Origin: Brevundimonas guildfordensis
GTDB lineage: Bacteria > Pseudomonadota > Alphaproteobacteria > Caulobacterales > Caulobacteraceae
Direction of reading: 5' to 3'
Assembly (NCBI RefSeq): GCF_014836405.1
Contig: NZ_JACSQU010000001.1
Location: 868,001 to 932,000, forward strand
DNA length: 64,000 nucleotides
Positions 48,057-57,280 of this stretch are shown here, piece after piece (position 1 is the stretch's first letter; the number at the start of each line of letters is the position of its first letter). Both the position numbers and the translations under genes were made by a program. The notes under the pieces were generated by a model that did not search any database, was not told where the DNA came from, and saw nothing but the letters and a program-made list of their open reading frames with translations.

Positions 48057-48698
48057 TCAGACCACTTCCTTCAGCAGGGCGGCCTTATAGCCGTCGACCC
48101 ACAGGTTGCGACGACGGCAGCTGCGCTCGGCGTGGTAGATGTGGGCCAGCTCGGCGTAGGACCGATCAAAGTCCTCGTTGACCAGCACATAGTCGAACTC
48201 GTCGCAGTGCTCGATCTCGCCCTTGGCGTTGGCGACCCGGCGCTCGATCACGTCCTCGGCGTCCTGGGAGCGCGTCACCAGACGGCGGCGCAGTTCCTCA
48301 AGGCTGGGCGGCAGGATGAAGACCCGCACCGCGTCGCCGGGGCATTTGGCGGCCACGTCGCGGGCGCCCTGCCAGTCGATGTCGAACAAAACGTCGCGGC
48401 CCTCGGCCAGCGCCCGCTCGACCGGGGCGGCCGGGCTGCCGTAGCGGTTGCCGTGCACATCGGCCCATTCCAGGAAGGCGTCGGCATCGATCAGGCGCTG
48501 GAATTCCTCGACCGAAACGAAGTTGTAGTCCCGCCCGTCCACCTCGCCCGGCCGAATATCGCGCGTGGTCATCGACACCGACAGCTCCAGCCCCTTGTGA
48601 TCGGCCATCAGGCGGCGGCACAGCGAGGTCTTCCCGGCCCCCGACGGACTGGCCACGATCAGCAGGACGCCACGGCGGGGAGTGCGGTTATTCGACAT
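48057..48698 (-). CDS. gmk: Guanylate kinase
   Basis: Phosphorylates GMP to GDP. The 213-residue enzyme shows the P-loop LLIVASPSGAGKTSLCRRL, SVSMTTRDIRPGEVDGRDYN, AFLEWADVHGNRYGSP, and VLFDIDWQGARDVA. In many alphaproteobacteria it directly follows yicC; here a two-gene islet on the other strand separates them. It is followed by the deaminase gene. Confidence 0.97.
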   Translation of the reverse strand: MSNNRTPRRGVLLIVASPSGAGKTSLCRRLMADHKGLELSVSMTTRDIRPGEVDGRDYNFVSVEEFQRLIDADAFLEWADVHGNRYGSPAAPVERALAEGRDVLFDIDWQGARDVAAKCPGDAVRVFILPPSLEELRRRLVTRSQDAEDVIERRVANAKGEIEHCDEFDYVLVNEDFDRSYAELAHIYHAERSCRRRNLWVDGYKAALLKEVV

Positions 48699-48821
48699 GG
48701 TCGGGCCTTCTTCGTCTCTCGCAAGCCCGGGTGCATAAGGCCCGTCGCCCCCCGTCGCAAGTTCGCGACTAAGAACAGCGTTTGATATATCAGGAGTCTT
48801 CCGGGAGAGGGGGAAAGCTCC

Positions 48822-49643
48822 ATGATCGATGCAATGGCGATACTCTCAGCCGCCAATAACTTCGCAGCCTTCGTACAATGCTATGGGCCGGCCCTGTTCG
48901 TGCGCGACTACGGGCCTCTACTCGGCAGCGCCCTCACCGGCTTCACCCTGCTGCTGGCCTACATTCAGTTCAGACGATCGAACCGCAATCACCACGCGGC
49001 GGAGCTCAAGGCGATCGAAGCCAAGCAGGTCGAAATCTACCAGCGCCTCGAACTGCAATCCCTATCCGTTTTCCGATTTGAAGCAGAGTACCGCTCAATA
49101 ATACCGTTCTACAAATCTAACCTGTGCCCGCCGGAACCGCACCCTCGCGGAACGGATCGCAGCCAAGCAGAGCTCACAGCTCGCAAATATTATGAATCGA
49201 CGTGCAATTTGTTTGAGATAGCCGTCAGACTTAGAAAGAAGTACAACAGTGATATCAGGCTCGGTGAGCAAAATTCAAACAAATATATAATCACAAGGGA
49301 CTATATAGAAGACGACGTATTCGGGAGCTGGATCGCCTGGTTCTTCGACACTGCCTGCGAATGGGGCTTTCGCGCCGTCTGGCATGACCTTCGTGACAAT
49401 TACGCGCCGCAACTCCGTTGCGATGTCTTCGATCCTCTGATTCGGGAACTAATCGCAGCCTGGGACGCCGAACACGCCGCCGCGCCACGGGCGAACCTGA
49501 CAATTCCCGAAGTAGAACTCGCGCCCATACGACATCGCTTCTATCAAGCGGTGGGAAAAAACTTCGGCTGCGAAAGCGCGCTCTGCTGGGTGAACGATAT
49601 CCGGGCTGAACCGTTTCCCCAGCCCCCAAGAGCGTTTGTATGA
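48822..49643 (+). CDS. Hypothetical membrane-anchored protein in an acquired islet
   Basis: A 273-residue protein I do not recognise. One hydrophobic segment at about 30-50 (YGPLLGSALTGFTLLLAYIQ) is followed by a basic stretch and a helical region rich in Glu/Lys/Gln (about 58-90), then a soluble domain with WIAWFFDTACEWGFRAVW. The middle of the gene (roughly 49080-49340) is far more AT-rich than the window and uses codons such as ATA, AAA and TTT that neighbours avoid, which points to transfer. AGGGGGAAAGCTCC before the ATG is a fair ribosome site. The stop overlaps the next start (ATGA). Confidence 0.7.
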   Translation: MIDAMAILSAANNFAAFVQCYGPALFVRDYGPLLGSALTGFTLLLAYIQFRRSNRNHHAAELKAIEAKQVEIYQRLELQSLSVFRFEAEYRSIIPFYKSNLCPPEPHPRGTDRSQAELTARKYYESTCNLFEIAVRLRKKYNSDIRLGEQNSNKYIITRDYIEDDVFGSWIAWFFDTACEWGFRAVWHDLRDNYAPQLRCDVFDPLIRELIAAWDAEHAAAPRANLTIPEVELAPIRHRFYQAVGKNFGCESALCWVNDIRAEPFPQPPRAFV

Positions 49644-50143
49644 TCGAAAACAGTTCTCCTCCCCTCTCCATTCGTTGGGCCAAGCCAGACGAATATGATT
49701 CCGCAGCAGCTTTCATGACAGCCGCTATCCAGCCCGACCCGGGCTATATTTCTCATGGCGAAATTCAAACGGGCCTGAGCACGGACGGTCGCAGCTGGGT
49801 TCCGGATCTGGCTGAAAAAATGCGCGCGGATTTCTCCGAACCGGGACCGGATCGCCGGATCGTCGTCGCGTTCGAGGCCGACAGCCTCGTCTGCGTCGGA
49901 GTCGTTTTGAAATGCGCCGATGAACGCGCCAGCTACGTCGTCATCGAAGACATCGCCGTGTCGCCGACCGCGCGCTCAGGCGGCATCGGGCGCCGCGTCA
50001 TGTCCTTTGTTGAAGATCAGGCCCGCGCCTGGGGCGCCGACTGGGCCTTCATGGAAAGCGGCATCCGCAATGATCGCGCGCACGCCTTCTTCGAGCGCCT
50101 GGACTACCAGCCGATCTCCAAGGTGTTCGCCAAGGCCCTCTAG
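49640..50143 (+). CDS. GNAT-family N-acetyltransferase
   Basis: A 167-residue acetyl-CoA-dependent transferase. The beta4-alpha3 acetyl-CoA site is visible as VIEDIAVSPTARSGGIGRRV, followed by FMESGIRNDRAHAFFERLDY, the usual C-terminal GNAT pattern. Substrate unknown. It overlaps the hypothetical membrane gene by 4 bases, so the two are likely one unit. Its base composition is closer to the host than that of its partner. The end lies 3 bases from the converging yicC stop. Confidence 0.85.
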   Translation: MIENSSPPLSIRWAKPDEYDSAAAFMTAAIQPDPGYISHGEIQTGLSTDGRSWVPDLAEKMRADFSEPGPDRRIVVAFEADSLVCVGVVLKCADERASYVVIEDIAVSPTARSGGIGRRVMSFVEDQARAWGADWAFMESGIRNDRAHAFFERLDYQPISKVFAKAL

Positions 50144-50146
50144 GGT

Positions 50147-51037
50147 CTATTCGACGTTCTGGACCTGCTCGCGCAACTGCTCGATGACGGCCTTCAACTC
50201 CAAGCCGATTCCGGTAAGCGCGGTCGTAGCGGATTTCGAACAGAGGGTGTTCGCCTCGCGCATGAATTCCTGCATCAGGAAGTCGAGTTTTCGACCGGCG
50301 GGGGGTTGCTGCAACAGTGAGCGGGCCGAGGCGACGTGGGCCGTCAGCCGGTCCAGCTCCTCACGCACATCGGCCTTGGTCGCCAGGGCGGCCGCCTCAA
50401 GGAAGACCCGCTCGTCCAGACCGGGCGCTTCGGGCGCCAGTTCGCTGATGCGGCGGGTGAAGCGGTCGCGGATCGCGTCGGTCTGGGCCGACGCCTCGAG
50501 CTCCGCGCGCGCGACCAGAGCCTCGATGGTTCCGACGAAGTCGTGGATGACCGGCGTCAGTTGCTCGCCCTCGCGCAGGCGCGACGCTTTCAGCGCATCC
50601 AGCGCCTGCTCGACCGTGGCGGCCATGGCGCCTTCCAAGGCGGCGCGGGCTTCCGCGTCCTCGTCGTCTTCTGCGACCTCGATGACGCCGCGCAGGGCCA
50701 GCAGGCCGTCGGCCGACGGCGGGGTCGCGCCCTCCTCCGCCAGCTGATTGGCCAGCCGCAGATAGGTCGCCAGCACCGCCTCATTGACGCGCGGCGCGGG
50801 CTCAGTCCCCTCGGCGCGCTTGGCCTGCAAGCCCAGCGTCACCTGCCCCCGGTTCAGCCGCGCCTGAGCCGCCGACTTGGCCAGCCGCTCCAGATTGTCA
50901 AAGCCGCCGGGACCGCGAAAGCGCGTCTCCAGCGTCCGGCCGTTGACCGAACGCGCCTCGACCGTCCAGGTCCAGCCGTCCAGCCCGCCATCGGCCCGGC
51001 CGAAGCCGGTCATGCCCGAAATATGACTTCCGCTCAT
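50147..51037 (-). CDS. yicC: YicC/YloC-family endoribonuclease
   Basis: A hexameric RNase family involved in stress-related RNA turnover. The 296-residue protein begins with ISGMTGFGRADG, has VEARSVNGRTLETRFRGPG, and ends in the DUF1732 region: GRKLDFLMQEFMREANTLCS and a C-terminal LKAVIEQLREQVQNVE. The frame stays open upstream, but the ATG at 51037 overlaps the mltG stop and gives the normal start. Confidence 0.93.
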   Translation of the reverse strand: MSGSHISGMTGFGRADGGLDGWTWTVEARSVNGRTLETRFRGPGGFDNLERLAKSAAQARLNRGQVTLGLQAKRAEGTEPAPRVNEAVLATYLRLANQLAEEGATPPSADGLLALRGVIEVAEDDEDAEARAALEGAMAATVEQALDALKASRLREGEQLTPVIHDFVGTIEALVARAELEASAQTDAIRDRFTRRISELAPEAPGLDERVFLEAAALATKADVREELDRLTAHVASARSLLQQPPAGRKLDFLMQEFMREANTLCSKSATTALTGIGLELKAVIEQLREQVQNVE

Positions 51038-52224
51038 CGTCCGGCCTCCGTCGGCACGCGAATGACCTTGGCGCCGGGCGGGATGGCGATGGCCGGCGCG
51101 GCCTCGTCCGTCATCGGCGCAGGCGACGTCTCCGGCGTCCCGCCCCCCGAGAGACCGGCCTTGCGGCGCTCGATCTCGCGCCAGCGCGCCACGTTCAGCA
51201 GATGCTCCTGATAGGTGCGGGCGAAGACGTGGCCGCCCGTGCCATCGGCGACGAAGAAGACGTACTCCGAGCGCGGCGGGTTCAGCACGGCCTTCAGCGC
51301 CTCCTCGCCCGGGTTGGCGATGGGCGTCGGCGGCAGGCCGTCGATCAGATAGGTGTTCCACGGCGTCGGCCTGCGCAGCTCCGACAGCAGGATTCCCCGC
51401 CCCAGCGGCCGCCCCTTGGTCACGCCGTAGACGATGGTCGGGTCGCTCTCCAGCCGCATCCCCAGACGCAGGCGGTTGGTGAAGACGGCCGCCACCTCGG
51501 GCCGCTCGGAGGCGATGCCCGTCTCCTTCTCGACGATGGAGGCCAGGATGAGCGCCTCTTCCGGCGTCGTCACCACCGTGGCGGGCGAGCGGGCGGCCCA
51601 CAGGGTCTCCAGCTTGGTCTTGGCGGCGCGCTGCATCCGGGCCACGACGGCGGCACGGGTCTCTCCGCGCGCGACCTCATAGGTCTCGGGCCACAGGCTC
51701 CCCTCGGGGGGAACCTCGACCTCGCCGGTCAGGACCGGCTGCTTCATCAGGATGTCGACCGCCTGGGCGCTGGACCAGCCCTCGGGCAGGGTCACGTAAT
51801 GGCGCACGGACTTGCCCTCGACCAGCAGGCCCACAACCGTCGCCAGAGAGGCGCCCGACGGCACCTCATATTCGCCCGCGCGAATCTTGCGGTCGGCGCC
51901 GGTCAGGCTGATCGCCGCGCGGAACAGGTCGGTCGAGCGGATCACCCCCGCCGATTTCAGATTGGCCGCAATGGCCGGAACGCCCGCCCCGGACGGCAGG
52001 GTGACGATGGTCGCCTCCCCTTCCGCCGCCCTCGGTCCCGGCCCCCAGTAGACGGCCCAGAACGCCACCAGCGCGGCGACCAGAAACAGACCCAGCGTCC
52101 CGGCGGCGGTGATCAGCCCGACGCCGAGACCGGACTTTGCGCCTCCGCCCCCGCTTCCCTTTTTCGGAACGCGCGACTTGGGAATGCGAACCTTGGGGGT
52201 GCGGCGGGACGGAGCCTTGGCCAA
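51034..52224 (-). CDS. mltG: Endolytic murein transglycosylase MltG
   Basis: Cuts nascent glycan strands and is thought to terminate their elongation. The 396-residue protein has a basic N-terminal tail, a membrane helix at about 38-58, a LysM-like region, and the YceG domain with the catalytic Glu in LASIVEKETGIASERP, followed by GMRLESDPTIVYG and NTYLIDGLPPTPIANPGE. The start appears to be TTG, one base after the fabF stop; no ATG or GTG is nearby. Confidence 0.93.
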   Translation of the reverse strand: MAKAPSRRTPKVRIPKSRVPKKGSGGGGAKSGLGVGLITAAGTLGLFLVAALVAFWAVYWGPGPRAAEGEATIVTLPSGAGVPAIAANLKSAGVIRSTDLFRAAISLTGADRKIRAGEYEVPSGASLATVVGLLVEGKSVRHYVTLPEGWSSAQAVDILMKQPVLTGEVEVPPEGSLWPETYEVARGETRAAVVARMQRAAKTKLETLWAARSPATVVTTPEEALILASIVEKETGIASERPEVAAVFTNRLRLGMRLESDPTIVYGVTKGRPLGRGILLSELRRPTPWNTYLIDGLPPTPIANPGEEALKAVLNPPRSEYVFFVADGTGGHVFARTYQEHLLNVARWREIERRKAGLSGGGTPETSPAPMTDEAAPAIAIPPGAKVIRVPTEAGR

Positions 52225-52225
52225 G

Positions 52226-53506
52226 TCAGTCGACCTTCTTGAAGATCACAGAGGCGTTTGTGCCGCCGAAACCGAAGCTGTTGGACATGGCGACATCGAT
52301 CTTCCTGGTCTTGCCCTTGTGCGGGACCAGGTCGATCGGCGTCTCCATCTCCGGGTCGTCCAGATTGATGGTCGGCGGCGCCATCTGATCGCGGATGGCC
52401 AGGACGGAGAAGATGCTCTCGATCGCCCCGGCGGCGCCCAGCAGGTGGCCCGTCATCGACTTGGTCGAGGACACGGCCAGGTCCTTGGCGTGGTCGCCGA
52501 CCAGCCGCTCGACCGCCTTCAGCTCGATCCAGTCGGCCATGGTCGAGGTGCCGTGGGCGTTGACGTAGTCCAGGTCGGACGGCTGCATGCCGGCGCGCTT
52601 CAGCGCCGCCTTCATGGCCCGCAGGCCGCCGTCGCCGTCTTCCGACGGGGCGGTGATGTGATAGGCGTCGCCGCTCATGCCGTAGCCGACGACCTCGGCG
52701 TAGATCTTGGCGCCGCGCGCCTTGGCGTGTTCGTACTCCTCCAGCACCATGATCCCGGCGCCTTCGCCCATGACGAAGCCCGCATGGCCGCGATCATAGG
52801 GACGCGACGCCTTCTCGGGCGTGTCGTTATAGGCGGTGCACAGCGCCTTGCAGGCCAGGAAGCCCGCGATGCCGATCGGCACAACCGAACTTTCGGCCCC
52901 GCCCGCCACCATGACGTCAGCATCGCCCAGGGCGATCATCCGGGCCGCGTCGCCGATGGCGTGGGCGCCGGTGGCGCAGGCGGTGACGACCGAATGGTTC
53001 GGACCCTTCAGGCCGTGGCGGATCGAGATCTGGCCCGAGGCCAGGTTGATCAGGGCCGAGGGGATGAAGAAGGGGCTGACGCGGCGGACGCCCTGTTCCT
53101 TCAGCACGATGGCTGTGTCGGCGATGGGGCCCAGGCCGCCGATGCCCGACCCGACCATCACGCCGGTCGCTTCCTTGTCGTCTTCCGATTCCGGCTTCCA
53201 GTTCGCGTCGGCCAGCGCCTCGTCCGCCGCCGCGATGGCGTACAGGATGAAGTCGTCGACGCGCTTGCGGTCCTTGGCCGACATCACCTGATCGGGATCG
53301 AAGACGCCGGGCTGACCGGCCTCGCCGCCGCCGCGCCCGTCGACGCTGGGCACTTCGCCCGCGATGGTGCAGCCGTAGCCCTCGGTGTCGAAGGCGGTGA
53401 TCGGACGGATGCCCGATCGGCCTTCCAGAATGCCTTTCCAGACGTGCTCGACGCCCGTGCCCAGAGGCGTAACCAGGCCGAGGCCCGTGATGACGACGCG
53501 GCGCAT
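52226..53506 (-). CDS. fabF: 3-oxoacyl-ACP synthase II
   Basis: Condenses malonyl-ACP with acyl-ACP in chain elongation. The 426-residue enzyme starts RRVVITGLGLVTPLGTGVEH and has the catalytic triad in VVTACATGAHAIGDA (Cys), NAHGTSTMADWIELKAV (His) and STKSMTGHLLGAAGAIE (Lys and His). An insertion around residues 75-95, rich in Gly and Glu, is common in alphaproteobacteria. It follows acpP after a hairpin. Confidence 0.96.
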   Translation of the reverse strand: MRRVVITGLGLVTPLGTGVEHVWKGILEGRSGIRPITAFDTEGYGCTIAGEVPSVDGRGGGEAGQPGVFDPDQVMSAKDRKRVDDFILYAIAAADEALADANWKPESEDDKEATGVMVGSGIGGLGPIADTAIVLKEQGVRRVSPFFIPSALINLASGQISIRHGLKGPNHSVVTACATGAHAIGDAARMIALGDADVMVAGGAESSVVPIGIAGFLACKALCTAYNDTPEKASRPYDRGHAGFVMGEGAGIMVLEEYEHAKARGAKIYAEVVGYGMSGDAYHITAPSEDGDGGLRAMKAALKRAGMQPSDLDYVNAHGTSTMADWIELKAVERLVGDHAKDLAVSSTKSMTGHLLGAAGAIESIFSVLAIRDQMAPPTINLDDPEMETPIDLVPHKGKTRKIDVAMSNSFGFGGTNASVIFKKVD

Positions 53507-53550
53507 GGTTCGCGCTCCTTCTTGGTCAGAATCGTAACCAGAAACACTAA

Positions 53551-53592
53551 TGGCCGCCGGACGGTCCCGCTAGGGGTCCGTCACGGCGGCCA
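53551..53592 (-). terminator. Hairpin between acpP and fabF
   Basis: The outer stem TGGCCGCC (53551-53558) with GGCGGCCA (53585-53592) encloses GGACGG/CCGTC. On the minus strand it is followed by TTAGTGTTTCTGG. It probably ends many acpP transcripts, letting this abundant protein be made in excess of FabF, with some read-through. Confidence 0.7.
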
Positions 53593-53624
53593 TCAGCTGG
53601 TAAGTGCGACGAATCGCAGCCGGA

Positions 53625-53864
53625 TCAGGCGGCCAGCTTCTCGTCGATGAACTTCACCGCGTCGCCGACGGTCTGGATGTGCTCAGCGGCGTCATCCGGG
53701 ATTTCGACGTCGAATTCTTCTTCGAAGGCCATGACCAGTTCGACGTTGTCGAGCGAGTCAGCGCCCAGGTCGTCGATGAAGGAAGCCTTCTCGGTGACCT
53801 TGTCCGGATCGGCGTCCAGGTGGTCGATCACGATCTTGCGGACGCGTTCGAGGGTGTCGGACAT
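53625..53864 (-). CDS. acpP: Acyl carrier protein
   Basis: Carries growing acyl chains on phosphopantetheine. The 79-residue acidic protein has the attachment serine in [19 protein letters not shown]. The frame is open 28 codons further upstream, but the ATG at 53864, preceded by AAGAGAG, gives the canonical [10 protein letters not shown] start. A 181-base gap from fabG suggests it also has its own promoter. Confidence 0.98.
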   Translation of the reverse strand: MSDTLERVRKIVIDHLDADPDKVTEKASFIDDLGADSLDNVELVMAFEEEFDVEIPDDAAEHIQTVGDAVKFIDEKLAA

Positions 53865-54045
53865 GAGTGTCTCTCTTGCCTGTTTGAAATCGCCGTGATG
53901 GCGGGTCTTGGTTGGTTTCGCCGTGTCACGGCTGCCTGCCGGAAACAAGCCTCAATGAGACTCAACCCCGAAAGACGTCCGTGCCCTTTAGCACAGGGTG
54001 CGGAAGTGGAAATAGTCTGTTGCGCGTCGTGAGGGCGCGCTTCGA

Positions 54046-54786
54046 TCAAATCATCGCCATGCCGCCGTTGACGTGCAGGGTCTGCCCGGTGACGTAGCCG
54101 GCTTCGTCCGACGCCAGATAGACGGCGGCCGAGGCGATTTCGTCGCCCTCGCCCAGACGCCCGGCCGGGATCTTGGTCAGGATGGCCTCGCGCTGCTGGT
54201 CGTTCAGCACGTCGGTCATCGGCGAGGCGATGAAGCCCGGCGCGATGCAGTTGACCGTGATCCCGCGCGAACCGACTTCCTGGGCCAGCGACTTGGAGAA
54301 GCCGATCATCCCGGCCTTGGAGGCGCAATAGTTGGTCTGGCCGGGGTTGCCGGTGACGCCGACCACCGAGGTGATGCCGATGATGCGGCCCGAACGGCGC
54401 TTCATCATCCCCTTCATCGCCGCGCGGGTCAGGCGGAAATAGCTCTCCAGGTTGATCTGGATGACGGCCTGGAAGTCCTCGTCCTTCATCCGCATCAGCA
54501 GGCCGTCCTTGGTGATCCCCGCGTTGGCGACCAGGATGTCCAGCGGCGCGCCGGCGGCTTCCTCAGCGCGGGCGACCAGACCGTCGACCGATTCCGCGTC
54601 CGACAGGTTGGCGGCGGCGAAGAAGGCGCGCTCGCCCAGTTCCTTGGCCAGGTCAGCCAGCACGGCTTCGCGCGTGCCGGACAGAACGACAGTCGCGCCC
54701 TGTGCGTGCAGTGCGCGGGCGATGGCCCCGCCGATGCCGCCGGTCGCGCCGGTCACGAGGGCGGTCTTTCCCGAAAGATTGAACAT
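54046..54786 (-). CDS. fabG: 3-oxoacyl-ACP reductase
   Basis: NADPH-dependent reduction in fatty acid elongation. The 246-residue SDR has the cofactor loop ALVTGATGGIGGAIARAL, NAGITKDGLLMRM, GIT-S, and the catalytic TNYCASKAGMIGFSKSL (Tyr-x3-Lys), then the GFIASPMTD loop. It sits between fabD and acpP. Confidence 0.97.
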   Translation of the reverse strand: MFNLSGKTALVTGATGGIGGAIARALHAQGATVVLSGTREAVLADLAKELGERAFFAAANLSDAESVDGLVARAEEAAGAPLDILVANAGITKDGLLMRMKDEDFQAVIQINLESYFRLTRAAMKGMMKRRSGRIIGITSVVGVTGNPGQTNYCASKAGMIGFSKSLAQEVGSRGITVNCIAPGFIASPMTDVLNDQQREAILTKIPAGRLGEGDEIASAAVYLASDEAGYVTGQTLHVNGGMAMI

Positions 54787-54803
54787 GGTTTCTTCCTGTC
54801 TGT

Positions 54804-55748
54804 TCAGAGCGACTTGGCGAAGGCTTCCAGCTCTTCGGCCGTGTTCAGCGCCAGGGCCTCGGCGTCGGGAGCGATGCGCTTGGCCATGCCGGTCAGGACC
54901 TTGCCCGAGCCGACCTCGACGAAGCGGGTCACGCCGCCTTCAGTCGCCATCCACTCCATGCTCTCGCGCCAGCGCACGCGGCCCGTCACCTGCTCGACCA
55001 GCAGGCGGCGGATGACCTCGGCGTCGGTTTCCGGGCGGGCGGTGACGTTGGCGACCACCGGCACGACGGGCGCGATGATCTTCGCCTCAGCCAGAGCGGC
55101 AGCCATCTCGTCCGCTGCAGGCTGCATCAGCGGGCAGTGGAACGGCGCCGAGACGTTCAGCGGAATGGCGCGCGCGCCCAGTTCCTTGGCCTTCTCGATG
55201 GCCAGATCCACGGCGGCCTTGTCGCCCGAGATGACGACATTGCCCTTGTTGTTGTCGTTGGCGACGACGCACACGCCAGCGGCCGAACCTGCCTTGGCGG
55301 CTTCTTCAGCCAGCGCCAGGTCGGTCTTGGGGCCGATCAGCGAAGCCATCGCACCCTTGCCCACCGGCACGGCGCGCTGCATGGCCTGACCGCGCAGCTT
55401 CAGCAGGCGTGCGGTGTCCGACAGGCTGATCGCGCCCGCCGCCGCCAGGGCCGAATATTCGCCCAGCGAGTGACCGGCGACGAAGGCGGCGCGCGCCATG
55501 TCGACGCCGAACTCGACCTTCAGCACCCGCGCCGTGGCGACCGACACGGCCATCAGGGCCGGCTGAGCGTTCTCGGTCAGGGTCAGCTGATCGTCCGGCC
55601 CTTCGCGCATCAGCTCGAACAGCTTCTGGTTCAGAGCGTCGTCCACCTCGGCGAAGACCTCGCGCGCGCTGGCGAAGGCGTCCGACAGGGCGACGCCCAT
55701 GCCCACCGACTGGCTGCCCTGACCGGGAAAGAGAAGCGCGAGGCTCAT
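54804..55748 (-). CDS. fabD: Malonyl-CoA-ACP transacylase
   Basis: Loads malonyl from CoA to ACP. The 314-residue enzyme has LALLFPGQGSQSVGMG, the nucleophile motif VAGHSLGEYSALAAAG, and catalytic His in SAPFHCPLMQPA. First gene of the minus-strand fabD-fabG-acpP-fabF-mltG-yicC series. Confidence 0.97.
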   Translation of the reverse strand: MSLALLFPGQGSQSVGMGVALSDAFASAREVFAEVDDALNQKLFELMREGPDDQLTLTENAQPALMAVSVATARVLKVEFGVDMARAAFVAGHSLGEYSALAAAGAISLSDTARLLKLRGQAMQRAVPVGKGAMASLIGPKTDLALAEEAAKAGSAAGVCVVANDNNKGNVVISGDKAAVDLAIEKAKELGARAIPLNVSAPFHCPLMQPAADEMAAALAEAKIIAPVVPVVANVTARPETDAEVIRRLLVEQVTGRVRWRESMEWMATEGGVTRFVEVGSGKVLTGMAKRIAPDAEALALNTAEELEAFAKSL

Positions 55749-55849
55749 CCGGGATCGTCCGTCATCCGTTGAATCAAGCCGCGAGGGGTAGGCGAATCCC
55801 TCCCCTACGGCAAGACGAACGCGTCAGCGATCCGCCCTCGCGCCCGCCC

Positions 55850-57280
55850 TTAGTCCTTGATTTCCGCCGTGCAGGGGCGGTCGTCCGGTCCAGCCGCGCC
55901 GTCGCAGCGACGCAGGGCCAGCAGGGTGTCCTCCGTCTCGATCAGCCGCTTCGTGCCGTCGGCCTGCCGCACCAGCGTGAAGGCGTCATACAGGCCGCCC
56001 GTCGCCGTGAAGGCGCGGAACGACAGGCGATCGGCCTCGACGTCGATCAACTGATACAGCTCGGTGTTCTCGGCGGCGCGCACCGGCTGGGTGTCGGCCC
56101 GGTCGTTCAGTCCATACATCTTGGAGCCGGTGACCGAGACGACATAGACCGGTCCCTGGGGACGGCCCGCCGCGCTGTCGGCGCGCGAAGCCTCGGCCCC
56201 GGCGGGGTTGGAGACGCGGCCGTAGCAGTGGTCGTGCCCCTGCAGCACCAGGTCGATGTTGCGGGCGTCGAAGATCGGCTTCCAGGCGGCCTTCAGCTCC
56301 TCGGTGTCCTCGGGCCGGGCGCAGGTGTAGATCGGCTGGTGGACCAGGGCGACGTTCCAGCGCGCCGGGCTTTCGGCCAGCACCTTATCCAGCCAGCGAG
56401 TCTGGCTTTCCCCGGCGCCCAGGTCGATGGCCGCCGTGCCGTCCAGGACGATGAAGCGCACGCCCTGATAATCGACGTAGTAGCTGGTCGCCTTCACGCC
56501 CTCGGCGCCGTTGTCCGGCAAGGCGAACTGCAGGGGCCAGTGCGGGCCCAGGAGACGCGACTCCTCGCCGTTCGGCAGGATGTGGTCGACGTACTCATGG
56601 TTGCCGGTGGCGGGCAGTTGCGGCGTCATGGCGTAGGCGCGGCCGCCGGCCTCGGTCCACTCGCCCCACTCGTCGTCGTGAACCTTGACCTCGCGCTGGG
56701 CCACCAGATCGCCCGCGTGGACGACCAGAGCCGCCGGTCCCGCCTCCTTGAAGGCCGAGCGGATCACGCGCGAGGCGACCTCGAGAATGTCGTTCTGGGT
56801 GTCGCCCAGATAGATAAAGCGGAAGGGCGCGAACTCGGCCTTGGCTGTGCGGAACGGGAGCCACTCGCTCCAGCCGTCGGCGGCGCGCACGCGATAGACA
56901 TAGCGCGTGTCCGGCTTCAGCCCGTCGAAACGCGCCTGATGGTACAGGGCCTGACCGTTCTCATTCTCGATCGGGGCCGTGGTCCCGGCCACGGTGCGGG
57001 CGGCGAAGCCCAGCAGCGGGCCGTCGATCTCCTCGGCGATCTGCGCCTCGGCGCCGGCCTGACGCGTGTCGGTGCGCCAGGCGACGGCGGCGCCGCGCGC
57101 GGCGTCAGCGGCGGGGCTCAGCACGATGCGGTCGGCCCAGCCCTTGGCGGCCCAACGCCCGTTCGGCGCGTGCAGCGGCGGCGGCAGCGGATCAGGGTCC
57201 GGCGGCGCGACGATCTGGGCCGTCGCAGGCGCGGCCAGCAAGAGGGCGGCGGCCAAGGAGGCGGCGGACAGCTTCATCAT
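55850..57280 (-). CDS. Secreted purple-acid-phosphatase-like metallophosphoesterase
   Basis: An exported phosphatase of 476 residues. A signal peptide (LSAASLAAALLLAAPATAQI) and a Pro-rich linker precede a fibronectin-like domain typical of purple acid phosphatases (KPDTRYVYRVRAADGWSEW). The calcineurin-like catalytic domain shows FIYLGDTQND, VVHAGDLV, PATGNHEYVD, VALVHQPIYTC and QGHDHCYGR, the full set of metal ligands. Two ATGs are adjacent; the outer one has GGGGAA at fair spacing. It likely recovers phosphate in the periplasm or outside. Confidence 0.9.
   Translation of the reverse strand: MMKLSAASLAAALLLAAPATAQIVAPPDPDPLPPPLHAPNGRWAAKGWADRIVLSPAADAARGAAVAWRTDTRQAGAEAQIAEEIDGPLLGFAARTVAGTTAPIENENGQALYHQARFDGLKPDTRYVYRVRAADGWSEWLPFRTAKAEFAPFRFIYLGDTQNDILEVASRVIRSAFKEAGPAALVVHAGDLVAQREVKVHDDEWGEWTEAGGRAYAMTPQLPATGNHEYVDHILPNGEESRLLGPHWPLQFALPDNGAEGVKATSYYVDYQGVRFIVLDGTAAIDLGAGESQTRWLDKVLAESPARWNVALVHQPIYTCARPEDTEELKAAWKPIFDARNIDLVLQGHDHCYGRVSNPAGAEASRADSAAGRPQGPVYVVSVTGSKMYGLNDRADTQPVRAAENTELYQLIDVEADRLSFRAFTATGGLYDAFTLVRQADGTKRLIETEDTLLALRRCDGAAGPDDRPCTAEIKD

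Noticed and set aside
49640..50143. GNAT protein as the toxin of a toxin-antitoxin pair
   Set aside because: TacT/AtaT-type toxins are paired with a small ribbon-helix-helix antitoxin; the partner here is a 273-residue membrane protein, so the evidence does not support that call.
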